Virus record (IMG/VR): IMGVR_UViG_3300048586_000548
Coordinates: 29,494-93,493 of that record
Reading direction: 5' to 3' (one strand)
Length of the DNA stretch: 64,000 nucleotides
Origin: a virus
Shown: one piece after another, positions 7,331 through 13,986 of the stretch
How the letters are laid out: each line of letters opens with the position of its first letter
How positions within the stretch are numbered: position 1 is the stretch's first letter
Made by a program: the position numbers and the translations under genes
The notes under the pieces: generated by a model
Told to the model about the DNA's origin: nothing
What the model saw: only the letters and a program-made list of their open reading frames with translations
Databases searched by the model: none

Positions 7331-7372
7331 CGCTCCCAAAGCGGACGCGCTACCGGACTGCGCTACGCCCCG
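7331..7372 (-). other. attP: attP core: 5' half of a tRNA-Pro(UGG) gene
   Basis: Read on the - strand from 7372: acceptor CGGGGCG, TA, D-arm GCGC-AGTCCGGTA-GCGC, G, anticodon stem TCCGC, loop TTTGGGA (anticodon TGG), then GCG. This is a perfect tRNA-Pro from nucleotide 1 to about 41, after which it diverges: the stem is not closed and no T-arm or 3' acceptor follows. It lies 145 bp beyond the integrase stop and between arm-like repeats, so it is best read as the region of identity with a host tRNA-Pro gene. Integration would join the phage-borne 5' half to the host 3' half. Confidence 0.75.
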
Positions 7373-7489
7373 TGTGACCTAAAAGATTGGTCTTTATGCG
7401 TTTGCAGTGTTTCGTAGTTGTCGCTAACTACTCCCTCCGAATGTTTCACTTTGTTCCAAAACACCCCTAAAACCCTATCATTTTTCGCC

Positions 7490-7510
7490 AATTGGTGACC
7501 AATTGGTGCA
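7490..7510 (+). repeat. TTGGTGACC repeat pair (putative integrase arm sites, set 2)
   Basis: TTGGTGACC at 7492-7500 followed by TTGGTGCA from 7503, a near copy 11 bases on. It lies between the attP core and the integrase stop codon (7517). Same sequence and orientation as sets 1 and 3. Confidence 0.55.
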
Positions 7511-7516
7511 CCCTGT

Positions 7517-8701
7517 TCAGTCCACCTCCATCACCGCGCGGACGTCGGCCTCTGACACCAGCTGGTAGTGGCGCTGCAGGGTTTCGATGTTCTTCCACCC
7601 GCCCGCAAACGCCACGTCCACCACCGGCAGGTGCTTGCGCTTGGTGGCCCACAACCGCCGGTACGGGTGGAACTTTCCACCTTCCAACGGAGGCACACCA
7701 GCTGTCTTTTCTGCGGACTGCAAACACGCCGCGGCGTAGTCGCCGTGCCAGTGCTCCTGGGGGTTGCTGATCTTAGGGAACAACCAAGGCCCTGGCACGT
7801 CGAGGGCTGTACGGGCCTCCAGCAAGGCCGCCAGGCGCGGCTGGAGCCACGAACTCACCGGCACCCACCCTGCCATACCTTCCTTGTCGGACTCCGCGCG
7901 CTTGTACACGCGCTCGAGTTGTACGTCCTCGAGCCGCAGTGCGCACAACGCCGAAACGCGCCACCCCAACGCTTTGACCAGATCCAGCAGCCCACCGAAC
8001 AACCCTTGCGAACCCACCTGGTCTGCCACGGCACGCACCGCGTCGAAGCGCTCGTCCGACGCGATAGGCCGCCGGGGCTGCGGGGTGTCGGGAATCACGA
8101 CCTGCACGAGTGGGCTTCGAGTGATCAGCATCGCGGGGTTCTTCATCCCCAAGTTCACCACCCGACGAAGCCACTCCAAATCCAATCCCACCACGCGATC
8201 GGTGCAGTTGGCCTTGAGCGTCGTGTCCGGAATGTTCAACGTCCCGGCTTTGCGCTGCAGCTTAAAGCGCTCCAAGATCACCGGAGGCAGTGCGTGCACC
8301 GGTTGATGCAGCGGCAACACCGCGCGCCAAATGCGGAGCTCCAGGGCATCGGTCTTGGCCTGCTTGGGGCGGCTCAGGGGCAGCCAATATTGGACGTACC
8401 AGTCCAGGAGCTGGGCCCAGGTCGTGCCCGGATCGCGGGTGGTGCCTTCGCGCACCGCGTACAATTCCGTGGCCAGCTCGAGGGCCGCGGCCTTGGCCTT
8501 CGTGAGCACCTTGTCAGTCAATTGACGGTACCGGCGCTTCCGGGTGTTGGGATCCGTCCAGCGCAGCAACAACGGAGCTCCGGGACGGCGCCGAAGCACC
8601 GCCACCTTCGCGCCGTAGTGTCCCACCGAAGCGAGTTGTTCCATGGGGAAAGAAGCTAGCGGGCCGGGTTCCGTTACACAAATGGTGACATTGGTGACCA
8701 C
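7517..8701 (-). CDS. int: Tyrosine recombinase (phage integrase)
   Basis: Up to 394 aa. The catalytic domain is in the C-terminal half: the first Arg in GWRVSALCALRLEDV (about residue 247), H-x2-R in FHPYRR (about 344), the GGW segment and the nucleophile Tyr in LQRHYQ (about 378). The N-terminal part resembles an arm-binding plus SAM-like core-binding domain. The GTG start at 8701 falls within the repeat block at 8680-8699; an ATG at 8644 is an alternative. Neither has a good Shine-Dalgarno. It should catalyse recombination between the attP core at 7331-7372 and a host tRNA-Pro gene. Repeats at its own start suggest autoregulation. Confidence 0.9.
   Translation of the reverse strand: MVTNVTICVTEPGPLASFPMEQLASVGHYGAKVAVLRRRPGAPLLLRWTDPNTRKRRYRQLTDKVLTKAKAAALELATELYAVREGTTRDPGTTWAQLLDWYVQYWLPLSRPKQAKTDALELRIWRAVLPLHQPVHALPPVILERFKLQRKAGTLNIPDTTLKANCTDRVVGLDLEWLRRVVNLGMKNPAMLITRSPLVQVVIPDTPQPRRPIASDERFDAVRAVADQVGSQGLFGGLLDLVKALGWRVSALCALRLEDVQLERVYKRAESDKEGMAGWVPVSSWLQPRLAALLEARTALDVPGPWLFPKISNPQEHWHGDYAAACLQSAEKTAGVPPLEGGKFHPYRRLWATKRKHLPVVDVAFAGGWKNIETLQRHYQLVSEADVRAVMEVD
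8680..8699 (+). repeat. TTGGTGACC repeat pair at the integrase start (set 3)
   Basis: AATGGTGAC from 8681 and a perfect TTGGTGACC at 8691-8699, overlapping the 5' end of the integrase frame. Same family as the repeats near attP, here placed where binding could repress int. Confidence 0.5.
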
Positions 8702-8713
8702 TGCCGGAGCGGA

Positions 8714-8923
8714 CTAGCTGGTGGGCGTTTCATCCTGCGACAACCACGCATGCTGGGCGGCCTGGTCCTGGAGCACCAACCCGTTGGTGCGGGCGAAGGC
8801 CAAACATGCCGGGCACACCAACTCATAGCTTACTACCCGCTGACCGTCACGGCGACGGACAGCCAGAGCCACCGGCTCCGCCAGCAGCGCGGGCACGGGG
8901 TGGGCACACGCTCCGAAGGTCAC
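8714..8923 (-). CDS. Small Cys-containing hypothetical protein (69 aa)
   Basis: GTG at 8923 overlaps the TGA of the gene upstream (GTGA). The product contains ELVCPACLAFARTNG, one C-x2-C, plus an earlier Cys-His pair (GACAHP), so a single zinc site is possible. This is the last gene of the accessory - strand chain before the integrase. No family recognised. Confidence 0.55.
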   Translation of the reverse strand: MTFGACAHPVPALLAEPVALAVRRRDGQRVVSYELVCPACLAFARTNGLVLQDQAAQHAWLSQDETPTS

Positions 8924-9330
8924 GGGGCACCTCGCACCAGCGCGTCAAGGTCCCACACACCCGCGGCGCGGATCAGTTTCTCGACCGGAGGCTGCGGCAT
9001 CTGCTTCCGGCGCATCACGCACCACGCCGCGAGACCCCAGACCTCGTCGTGCTGCCACATGGCATACGCCGTGGGAATGGCGGTGAAGGGAAGCGGTTCC
9101 GCGTCGGCGCATCCCCAAGCAAACACGTCGCTGCAATTCACCGACAACTGCACCGCGTTCAACCGACGGCCCACCTTGTCGTCCTCGCCGTCATGCCAGA
9201 AACCATACAGGCTCACCACCTCGTTGATCAGCAAGTGGGCCACCCGCAGCGACACCTCGGGAGAAAGGGCGTCGTCCGCGTCGTCCTGTGATTCGGCTGT
9301 GACAGCTCCGGCAGCGATGCTTCGCGTCAC
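8920..9330 (-). CDS. Hypothetical protein (136 aa), conserved-looking
   Basis: GTG start at 9330 overlaps the preceding stop; its own stop overlaps the next start. The protein has a disordered acidic N-terminus of about 20 residues, then a compact region with LINEVVSLYGFWHDG, QLSVNCSDVFAWGCADA and a Trp-rich QHDEVWGLAAWCVMRRKQ segment ending in PVEKLIRAAGVWDLD. The spacing of Trp, Cys and Asp gives it the look of a conserved accessory-protein family, but I cannot name one. Confidence 0.65.
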   Translation of the reverse strand: MTRSIAAGAVTAESQDDADDALSPEVSLRVAHLLINEVVSLYGFWHDGEDDKVGRRLNAVQLSVNCSDVFAWGCADAEPLPFTAIPTAYAMWQHDEVWGLAAWCVMRRKQMPQPPVEKLIRAAGVWDLDALVRGAP

Positions 9331-9557
9331 GCTGCGCTCCCCGCGGTGTCACGGATGTACCGGGCGATCCACTCCTGCAGCTGGCGTTCGGTTTCGTCGC
9401 GGAAGCCCTTCATCGCGGTCAAGCTTTCCTCCAACGCCACCACGCGCTGAGCGAGCGCGATGCTTTCGTTCTCTGATGGACGCGAGCATCCGTGAACGCC
9501 GTAGCTAAAATCGCCCTTGGCGATGTTACGCACACGAGCGTTCGTCAGGTCAGTCAT
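9327..9557 (-). CDS. Small helical hypothetical protein (76 aa)
   Basis: Start chosen at ATG 9557 (MTDLTNARVRN), which overlaps the end of the upstream gene by 8 bases; a longer frame would run deep into that gene. The C-terminal half (ALAQRVVALEESLTAMKG onward) looks like an amphipathic or coiled-coil helix. No family recognised. Confidence 0.55.
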   Translation of the reverse strand: MTDLTNARVRNIAKGDFSYGVHGCSRPSENESIALAQRVVALEESLTAMKGFRDETERQLQEWIARYIRDTAGSAA

Positions 9558-9792
9558 GGGGCACTTCTTCAAGGAACGACACCACGCTCCGCCAGACGTC
9601 GTCATCCGCCTCGCTCAGCATCATCCACCCCGCAGCAAAGCACTCGGAGTACGCTTCCCACGCTGCCAGCGCGTCCGGCTCGCTCAAGGCGAATCCCCGG
9701 GCCTCCGCAATGGCCACGATGCGCTCGATATCTGCTTGGTACACATGCGTTTCGGACGAGGGCGCACGAAAGCGCAGGCGACGTTCACTCAT
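9550..9792 (-). CDS. Small hypothetical protein (80 aa)
   Basis: Start at ATG 9792 (MSERRLRFRAP), overlapping the end of the upstream gene by 8 bases. Contains a helical core with EARGFALSEPDALAAWEAYSEC and an acidic C-terminus. No known motif. Support comes mainly from coupling to both neighbours. Confidence 0.55.
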   Translation of the reverse strand: MSERRLRFRAPSSETHVYQADIERIVAIAEARGFALSEPDALAAWEAYSECFAAGWMMLSEADDDVWRSVVSFLEEVPHD

Positions 9793-10042
9793 GCTCCAGC
9801 TCCTCCATCGGCAGCCGGTACAGTACGAACGGGGTAGAGGGCCCCACGTACCCGCCGACGTAGTTGAACTCCAAGTATTCCTGCGCTTCATCGGCGCACA
9901 TACCATCCCGCTCCATCAAGACTTCAATCATTTGCTGAAAGTCGTAGCACGCCACTGGTCCCACGCCGCAGCGTTCCACCAGGCCCAGCCAGGCAGACTC
10001 GAAGCCAGGCCAGCACAACAGTCCGTCCTGTTCAATTGGCAC
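9785..10042 (-). CDS. Conserved-looking phage/bacterial hypothetical protein (85 aa)
   Basis: GTG at 10042 is chosen because GGAGG lies 4 bases upstream and the longer frame has no ribosome site. The distinctive stretch MIEVLMERDGMCADEAQEY followed by LEFNYVGGYVG resembles a small domain common in phage and bacterial genomes (R-D-G-M, E-A-x-E-Y, F-N-x-x-G-x-Y-x-G) whose function is unknown to me. It overlaps the tiny membrane protein upstream by 11 bases. Confidence 0.65.
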   Translation of the reverse strand: MPIEQDGLLCWPGFESAWLGLVERCGVGPVACYDFQQMIEVLMERDGMCADEAQEYLEFNYVGGYVGPSTPFVLYRLPMEELEHE

Positions 10043-10196
10043 TCGGCCTCCAACGCAGGTCGACCACATGCAGCAGGCAGATTGCCGAACACACCGCGGC
10101 GAAAATCGCTTCGAGCGGGTGTCCTTGGAGGTCAAGTACGAGTGCTTTCAGCAGGAAGTACGTGCCCAGGGCTCGCAGGATATTTTCCAAGGTCAC
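10032..10196 (-). CDS. Tiny hydrophobic protein (54 aa)
   Basis: GTG at 10196 overlaps the TGA of the preceding gene (GTGA), and its end overlaps the next GTG by 11 bases. The product (VTLENILRALGTYFLLKALV at the start) has two hydrophobic stretches, about residues 10-22 and 29-45, suggesting an inner-membrane peptide. No family recognised; coupling on both sides supports a real gene. Confidence 0.5.
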   Translation of the reverse strand: MTLENILRALGTYFLLKALVLDLQGHPLEAIFAAVCSAICLLHVVDLRWRPSAN

Positions 10197-10441
10197 GTGC
10201 GCTCCTCGTAGTCACGGACGCGGGCAAGGGCGTCGTCAACTGCACACGAGAGGTCGAGTCGCAGACCGGACTTGTCCGCATGGACCACCGCCTCCGCGAG
10301 CTGCATCATCGCCTCGGTGTGACTACCCGTCGGCGCAACGCCCCAGAACGTCCACTCGCCGTTTGCCTCACAGACGGCTTCAGTTTCTTGGCTCCACACC
10401 TCCACGCGGATCGGTGTGTCGGTTCCTCGCCGGGCGCTCAC
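10193..10441 (-). CDS. Hypothetical protein with TEAMMQLAEA module (82 aa)
   Basis: GTG at 10441 overlaps the upstream stop. The N-terminal part (RVEVWSQETEAVCEANGEW) is beta-like. The C-terminal half has TEAMMQLAEA and ends in a helix ALARVRDYEER. The same TEAMMQLAEA module followed by an ALARVREL helix occurs in the gene at 11360-11707, so the two are partial paralogues. Function unknown. Confidence 0.6.
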   Translation of the reverse strand: MSARRGTDTPIRVEVWSQETEAVCEANGEWTFWGVAPTGSHTEAMMQLAEAVVHADKSGLRLDLSCAVDDALARVRDYEERT

Positions 10442-10677
10442 GGCGTGACCTTCGGACAGACCTTAATGCCCGGGTTGGCAGCCACGGCGGAATGCTGGAT
10501 CAAGTGGATCGGCAGTGCGATCGGCCACAGCACTCCGCCGAAGCGTGCCTTGTCCAATCCCTGGGGGTCGCCGGGACACGTATCACGGGCCAGCAACGAG
10601 GCAGTCCCCATACCAACCAGCACGTACAGGACCGCCCCTGAGAACAGACCCAAAAAGAACTTCCGAGCGTCGCTCAC
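10438..10677 (-). CDS. Small membrane protein (79 aa)
   Basis: GTG at 10677 chosen because AGGAG lies a few bases upstream and it overlaps the upstream TGA. Residues 5-25 (FFLGLFSGAVLYVLVGMGTA) form a membrane helix; a second hydrophobic patch (GVLWPIALPIHLIQ) lies near residue 55. Two cysteines flank the loop. No family recognised. Confidence 0.55.
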   Translation of the reverse strand: MSDARKFFLGLFSGAVLYVLVGMGTASLLARDTCPGDPQGLDKARFGGVLWPIALPIHLIQHSAVAANPGIKVCPKVTP

Positions 10678-10871
10678 GTGTTCTCCTCGAAAACGATTTC
10701 CCCGCTCACGTGCTCGTAGTTGGCCGTAAAGCGGCACACCCCGCAGTTGTGCGGGTACATCGGCGGATCCATGGTCAGCACCGCACCCGTCGGATGCAGG
10801 GTGCCTCCGCACTTCGGACATTCGTGATCAATCCGAAAGGCGAGCATGGGGGTCCGGCGGCTATGACGCAT
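10674..10871 (-). CDS. Zinc-ribbon protein (65 aa)
   Basis: ATG 10871 with GGAGGTGA just upstream; its start overlaps the end of the gene before. C-x2-C at CPKCGG and a second C-x2-C at CGVC (after HN), about 28 residues apart, form a complete zinc ribbon. Such small ribbons in phages are often nucleic-acid or protein adaptors. No specific family recognised. Confidence 0.65.
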   Translation of the reverse strand: MRHSRRTPMLAFRIDHECPKCGGTLHPTGAVLTMDPPMYPHNCGVCRFTANYEHVSGEIVFEENT

Positions 10872-11052
10872 CAGTCACCTCCCATACCGCTTGGCGGAAC
10901 GCGTAATTCGCATCCGACTGCAGCTGGAGCAACTGCTCCCGATCGGCCTTATGGGCAGCCTCGCGGCTGTCTCCCTCGTACCAGTTGCGGTACCGCGCCT
11001 TCGCGTCCAGGTACTTGGCGAGGGCTTCGTGGTAGTCGTCGATGGGGTGCAT
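10861..11052 (-). CDS. Small helical hypothetical protein (63 aa)
   Basis: ATG 11052 with AAGGA nine bases upstream. The protein starts MHPIDDYHEALAKYLDAKAR and is almost wholly charged alpha helix, rich in Ala, Tyr and Arg, with no cysteine or membrane segment. It directly follows the HNH gene (stop at 11053). No family recognised. Confidence 0.55.
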   Translation of the reverse strand: MHPIDDYHEALAKYLDAKARYRNWYEGDSREAAHKADREQLLQLQSDANYAFRQAVWEVTDAS

Positions 11053-11367
11053 TCAACTGGTCCTTTGCAATTTGGGGCGCCATACTTGTGCCTTGCGGTC
11101 CGGCGCACGGCGCTCAGCAGCCGACTGCAGTGGGTAGCCGAGCCCTCGACCCCGGTTGTGATTGCACGTCTGACACGCAGGCCGAAGGTTGTCGTCACGG
11201 TTCGTTCCACCGGCGTGCTTCGGCCGTAAGTGCTCCAACGTCATCTCGTCGAATGGCAGCAGGTTACGGCACCAATGGCACCGTACGATCCCGTCCGGCC
11301 AACGCGCGGCGTTGTACACCCGCAGGCGCCTCGCCTGGCTCGCCGAGCGGCGTGTCGGCTCAGCCAC
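11053..11367 (-). CDS. HNH endonuclease
   Basis: 104 aa from GTG 11367, preceded by a purine-rich GGGGGAGGG; overlaps the upstream stop by 8 bases. Contains CHWC, then LEHLRPKHAGGTNRDDNL and PACQTCN: two C-x2-C zinc pairs framing the beta-beta-alpha-metal motif with catalytic His in EH and the GG-N-x2-N-L signature. It cuts DNA. Some phage HNH proteins help terminase, but those sit beside terS/terL; this one lies 40 kb from terL within the accessory chain, so a homing or anti-competitor role is as likely. Confidence 0.88.
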   Translation of the reverse strand: MAEPTRRSASQARRLRVYNAARWPDGIVRCHWCRNLLPFDEMTLEHLRPKHAGGTNRDDNLRPACQTCNHNRGRGLGYPLQSAAERRAPDRKAQVWRPKLQRTS

Positions 11368-11707
11368 CCCTCCCCCTAAGCTCGCGGACGCGGGCGAGGG
11401 CGGCGCGGTAGGCCAACATGGCCGTCTGGCATCGCAACGCCACGTCTTGCGGTGGACCTTGTGCTCCATCGGTGAGATCGAAATGATCCTCTGCGGCCTC
11501 CATCTCCTCCGCCGCCTCCGCGAGCTGCATCATGGCCTCGGTGAGCGAGCCGGGGGCGGTCGGCAATGACTCTGTGCCCCGTCCAAGGCATCGGATGCAG
11601 GACCACTGCTTCGGCGGGATGCCGAGGCCCCCGCTACCGTAATGCGGGTCGCGCCCCGTACCAGCGCACGCGGGACAGACCACCTCCACGCTGATCGGCT
11701 CACCCAT
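11360..11707 (-). CDS. DnaJ-type zinc-centre protein with TEAMMQLAEA module (115 aa)
   Basis: ATG 11707 with GGGGGGAAGG upstream. Two C-x2-C-x-G-x-G motifs (CPACAGTG and CIRCLGRG) form one DnaJ-like zinc centre at about residues 12-45. This is followed by LTEAMMQLAEA and a helical end ALARVREL. The second half matches the gene at 10193-10441, indicating a module shared within this region. Such zinc centres occur in adaptor proteins; no function can be assigned. Confidence 0.6.
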   Translation of the reverse strand: MGEPISVEVVCPACAGTGRDPHYGSGGLGIPPKQWSCIRCLGRGTESLPTAPGSLTEAMMQLAEAAEEMEAAEDHFDLTDGAQGPPQDVALRCQTAMLAYRAALARVRELRGRGG

Positions 11708-11957
11708 CCTTCCCCCCGATCTGGGCGAGGCGGGCTCGAAACGGAGCGGTGTGATAGCACCAATTGTCCATGCGGCATGCCGTCGAGCAGCACATGCTCT
11801 CGAGCTCGGTAAGCGCCGCCCTCGCAATCGCAATAGCCTCGTCGCGCTCCTGCCGCACGTCGGCGCAGGTGCTTCGATACGCGGCCCAATCCAGAATCCA
11901 GACCACCCCGGCCAGCAGAAGCAGCGGCAAGGCGAGCATTTCGATAGCATTGGTCAC
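11700..11957 (-). CDS. Membrane-anchored Cys-rich small protein (85 aa)
   Basis: GTG 11957 overlaps the upstream TGA. Residues 5-25 (IEMLALPLLLLAGVVWILDW) form one membrane helix, followed by a charged helix (DVRQERDEAIAIARAAL) and a Cys-rich segment (MCCSTACRMDNWCYH). The layout of N-terminal anchor plus helix is spanin- or holin-accessory-like, but there is no lysis gene next to it. Unknown. Confidence 0.5.
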   Translation of the reverse strand: MTNAIEMLALPLLLLAGVVWILDWAAYRSTCADVRQERDEAIAIARAALTELESMCCSTACRMDNWCYHTAPFRARLAQIGGKDG

Positions 11958-12166
11958 GGGTCACGCACCTTGACGCAGGAAATGGACACGGCCGCTCTGC
12001 TGGTGACGTTGTTTGTGAAGCACACCACGCCGTATTCCGCAAACACGTGCACTCGGGGGCGGTCAGGGGCACTTGCGGCAGCCGCGCTCGGGGCCAACCA
12101 CGCCCGGACCACGGAGAGAACCGCGACGCCAAGCATGACCATCACCGCCGCCTCCCTACCCGACAT
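11954..12166 (-). CDS. Small protein with N-terminal hydrophobic helix (70 aa)
   Basis: ATG 12166; its stop overlaps the next GTG. Residues 6-24 (AAVMVMLGVAVLSVVRAWL) could be a signal peptide or membrane anchor, followed by a beta-like region with two cysteines. No family recognised. Confidence 0.5.
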   Translation of the reverse strand: MSGREAAVMVMLGVAVLSVVRAWLAPSAAAASAPDRPRVHVFAEYGVVCFTNNVTSRAAVSISCVKVRDP

Positions 12167-12410
12167 CCGCGGCCTCCCGTTCGTAGATCATCGCGAGCTC
12201 CGGCTCGCCGAGCTGGGAAACCTTGAGCGGTTCCGTACCCACGGACATGCGATAGATGTCCTCGGCGCAGCTACCCACGCACACCATCAACCGACGCCCA
12301 TCGGGCAAGTCGCCCACGAAGGTGAAGGAGTACTTGTAGTAGCTGCAGAATTGGACCAGCACGTCGCCGTACCGGGCCAGCTGGTCGGCCGTCAGCTCTT
12401 CAGTTTGCAT
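12156..12410 (-). CDS. Small hypothetical protein (84 aa)
   Basis: Start chosen at ATG 12410 (MQTEELTADQLARYGD) with a GAGG-type site upstream; it overlaps the gene before by 11 bases. Aromatic-rich core (FCSYYKYSFTFVGDLPDGRR) and acidic end. No motif recognised. Confidence 0.55.
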   Translation of the reverse strand: MQTEELTADQLARYGDVLVQFCSYYKYSFTFVGDLPDGRRLMVCVGSCAEDIYRMSVGTEPLKVSQLGEPELAMIYEREAADVG

Positions 12411-13215
12411 GCCGCGCCTCCGCCTGCTCACGCTCACGCACCATGGTCAGCGTTTCGGCGTAGCCCGCGATGTCCACGGCGTTGTCCCGCTTGGCCCGGT
12501 TCATCTCGCGGCTCACCTTGACCAGGATCATGGCCAACGCTACTTCCCCCGGCTCGATCGGGGCCGTGAGTTTTTCCCGCCACATCCCGGACCACATCGC
12601 GGCCGTGCGGCTGAAGTCCACGATCGGGTGACCGTAGTCCGCCCCACGGTTGCCGTGCACCAGCCGCTGGGCTTCCTCGAGTGCCGACTCGTTCGGCACC
12701 ACCGGCGGGGGCGCGGTGTCAGGAATGGTCGTATGCAGCAGGGCGTCGCGGACCTCGAGCCCCAGCGCACGGGCAATATCATGCTCCAGCCGCGCCCCCT
12801 TGCTGTGCTCCCAGCCGGGAAGGAGGGCAATGGCGTCCACACTCAGCAGCGCCTTGATGTCTTCGCGCATGTACACGGGGTAGGACAAGGTCTGGTCGCC
12901 GTCGAAGTGGTCGGCCGGGTTGACAACCTGCCACCCTTCACGACGCCAATCCGCGGCAGCCGCATGGAACGCTGGGAAGTTGTAGTCCTCGATGCCTGTC
13001 ATCGGGCCGGAGATGTACACTCGACTACTCGTCATCCGTTGCTCCTCAAGATTTGGTGTCAGCCCGGAGCCGCCACAGGCTTCGCAAGCATGTTGTTCTT
13101 GTCCAGGCTCGGGGTCGCCGCAGCATTCCCCCGAGTCTCGTGCGCGCATGCAGCACTGCGGCACCGTAGCGAGGTAATAGCCGTCACCCCCGCACGCCCC
13201 GCAGGGGTGGTACAT
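12400..13215 (-). CDS. DUF4406-like plus DUF6378-like fusion with DnaJ-type zinc centre
   Basis: 271 aa from ATG 13215, which shares a base with the dut stop. Residues 1-50 hold two C-x2-C-x-G-x-G motifs (CGACGGDG, CEACGGSG). Residues about 62-155 (VYISGPMTG through AIALLPGW and the S-x-G-A-x-x-E-x-x-x-A pattern) match DUF4406, related to nucleoside 2-deoxyribosyltransferases. The rest (VHGNRGADYGHP, VKVSREMNRAKRDN, DIAGYAETL) matches DUF6378, common in phages. An ATG at 13035 with GAGGAG six bases upstream could also start the enzyme without the zinc part. Next to dut it probably acts on nucleotides. Confidence 0.75.
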   Translation of the reverse strand: MYHPCGACGGDGYYLATVPQCCMRARDSGECCGDPEPGQEQHACEACGGSGLTPNLEEQRMTSSRVYISGPMTGIEDYNFPAFHAAAADWRREGWQVVNPADHFDGDQTLSYPVYMREDIKALLSVDAIALLPGWEHSKGARLEHDIARALGLEVRDALLHTTIPDTAPPPVVPNESALEEAQRLVHGNRGADYGHPIVDFSRTAAMWSGMWREKLTAPIEPGEVALAMILVKVSREMNRAKRDNAVDIAGYAETLTMVREREQAEARHAN

Positions 13216-13730
13216 CAAACACTCACGCCGGTGGACCCGAAGCCGCCCGTACGCTCCGTGGACTGCCCCACCGTCCCGACCTGCCAGTAGGCTTCGTGGC
13301 GCGGCTGGATGACCAGCTGGGCCACGCGATCGTGGTGGTTCAGCAGCGCCGCCCGGCTCGACACGTTGGTCAGCACGACGGCCCACTCGCCGGGGTAGTC
13401 CTCGTCGATCGTCCCGGGAGAGTTGACCACCACCAGGCCCTGCTTCAGCGCCAGCCCCGAGCGGCTCCGCACCTGACATTCCCAGCCCGTCGGCAGCTGC
13501 GCCCGGAATCCCAGCGGCACGGCCGCCCGGTCCCCGGGGTTCAGCCAGAAGCCCAGCCCTTCCACCTTGACCACGCGCTGCTCATTGGTGCGGCTGTACA
13601 CCACCACGCCCTGGTCTTCCCGCAGGGCGGACAAGTGCGCGTAGGCGTCCATGCCCGCTGAACCGGCCGTGCTGTACGTCGGCAGCGCGGCGTCCGGGTA
13701 GAGCGGTTCGATTACGACTGTTGCTTGCAC
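13215..13730 (-). CDS. dut: dUTPase
   Basis: 171 aa from GTG 13730, with GGGGGAG seven bases upstream. All five trimeric dUTPase motifs are visible: GSAGMDAYA (1), RSRSGLALKQG (2), NSPGTIDEDYPGEW (3, with the catalytic Asp region), RVAQLVI (4) and RTGGFGSTG (5). It hydrolyses dUTP to dUMP, keeping uracil out of DNA and feeding dTMP synthesis. It partners functionally with the ribonucleotide reductase at the other end of the window's left arm. Overlaps the upstream membrane gene by 19 bases. Confidence 0.95.
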   Translation of the reverse strand: MQATVVIEPLYPDAALPTYSTAGSAGMDAYAHLSALREDQGVVVYSRTNEQRVVKVEGLGFWLNPGDRAAVPLGFRAQLPTGWECQVRSRSGLALKQGLVVVNSPGTIDEDYPGEWAVVLTNVSSRAALLNHHDRVAQLVIQPRHEAYWQVGTVGQSTERTGGFGSTGVSV

Positions 13731-13924
13731 GACGTGCTCCCCCGAAAGGCTGAGGCCACCAGCCACACGCCCGCGCCACCCACCCACGCCGTGCCCGTAG
13801 GTACCACGCCCGCACGCGCCAGCAGGGACCAGCCCAAAACGCACATGCCCACCTTCACGGCGACCAAGATCACCTTGGCCAGCAACAGTCCCATACCTTC
13901 TGCGATCGTATCCGTATTCGCCAC
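13712..13924 (-). CDS. Small membrane protein (70 aa)
   Basis: GTG 13924 with GAGGGAG upstream. Hydrophobic stretches at about residues 11-38 and 45-62 suggest two membrane helices. It is the first gene behind the GTAAGGT promoter at 13978, 29 bases after the GAA box, and therefore the first gene of the accessory/dut unit. No family recognised. Confidence 0.6.
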   Translation of the reverse strand: MANTDTIAEGMGLLLAKVILVAVKVGMCVLGWSLLARAGVVPTGTAWVGGAGVWLVASAFRGSTSCKQQS

Positions 13925-13953
13925 TCCGCTACTCCCTCAAAGGTTCCTCACCA

Positions 13954-13978
13954 TTCGCTCGGCAGGGCGCCACCTTAC
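13954..13978 (-). promoter_or_regulatory. Putative phage promoter GTAAGGT-N15-GAA (dut/accessory unit)
   Basis: On the - strand GTAAGGT runs 13978-13972 and GAA 13956-13954, 15 bases apart. It follows directly after the terminator hairpin at 13987-14010 and precedes the GTG at 13924, as expected for a new transcription unit. Confidence 0.65.
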
Positions 13979-13986
13979 AAACGACA

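Noticed and set aside
7270-7372. Complete tRNA-Pro gene
   Set aside because: Only the 5' half is present; the anticodon stem is broken at its 3' side and no T-arm or acceptor 3' strand follows within 100 bases.
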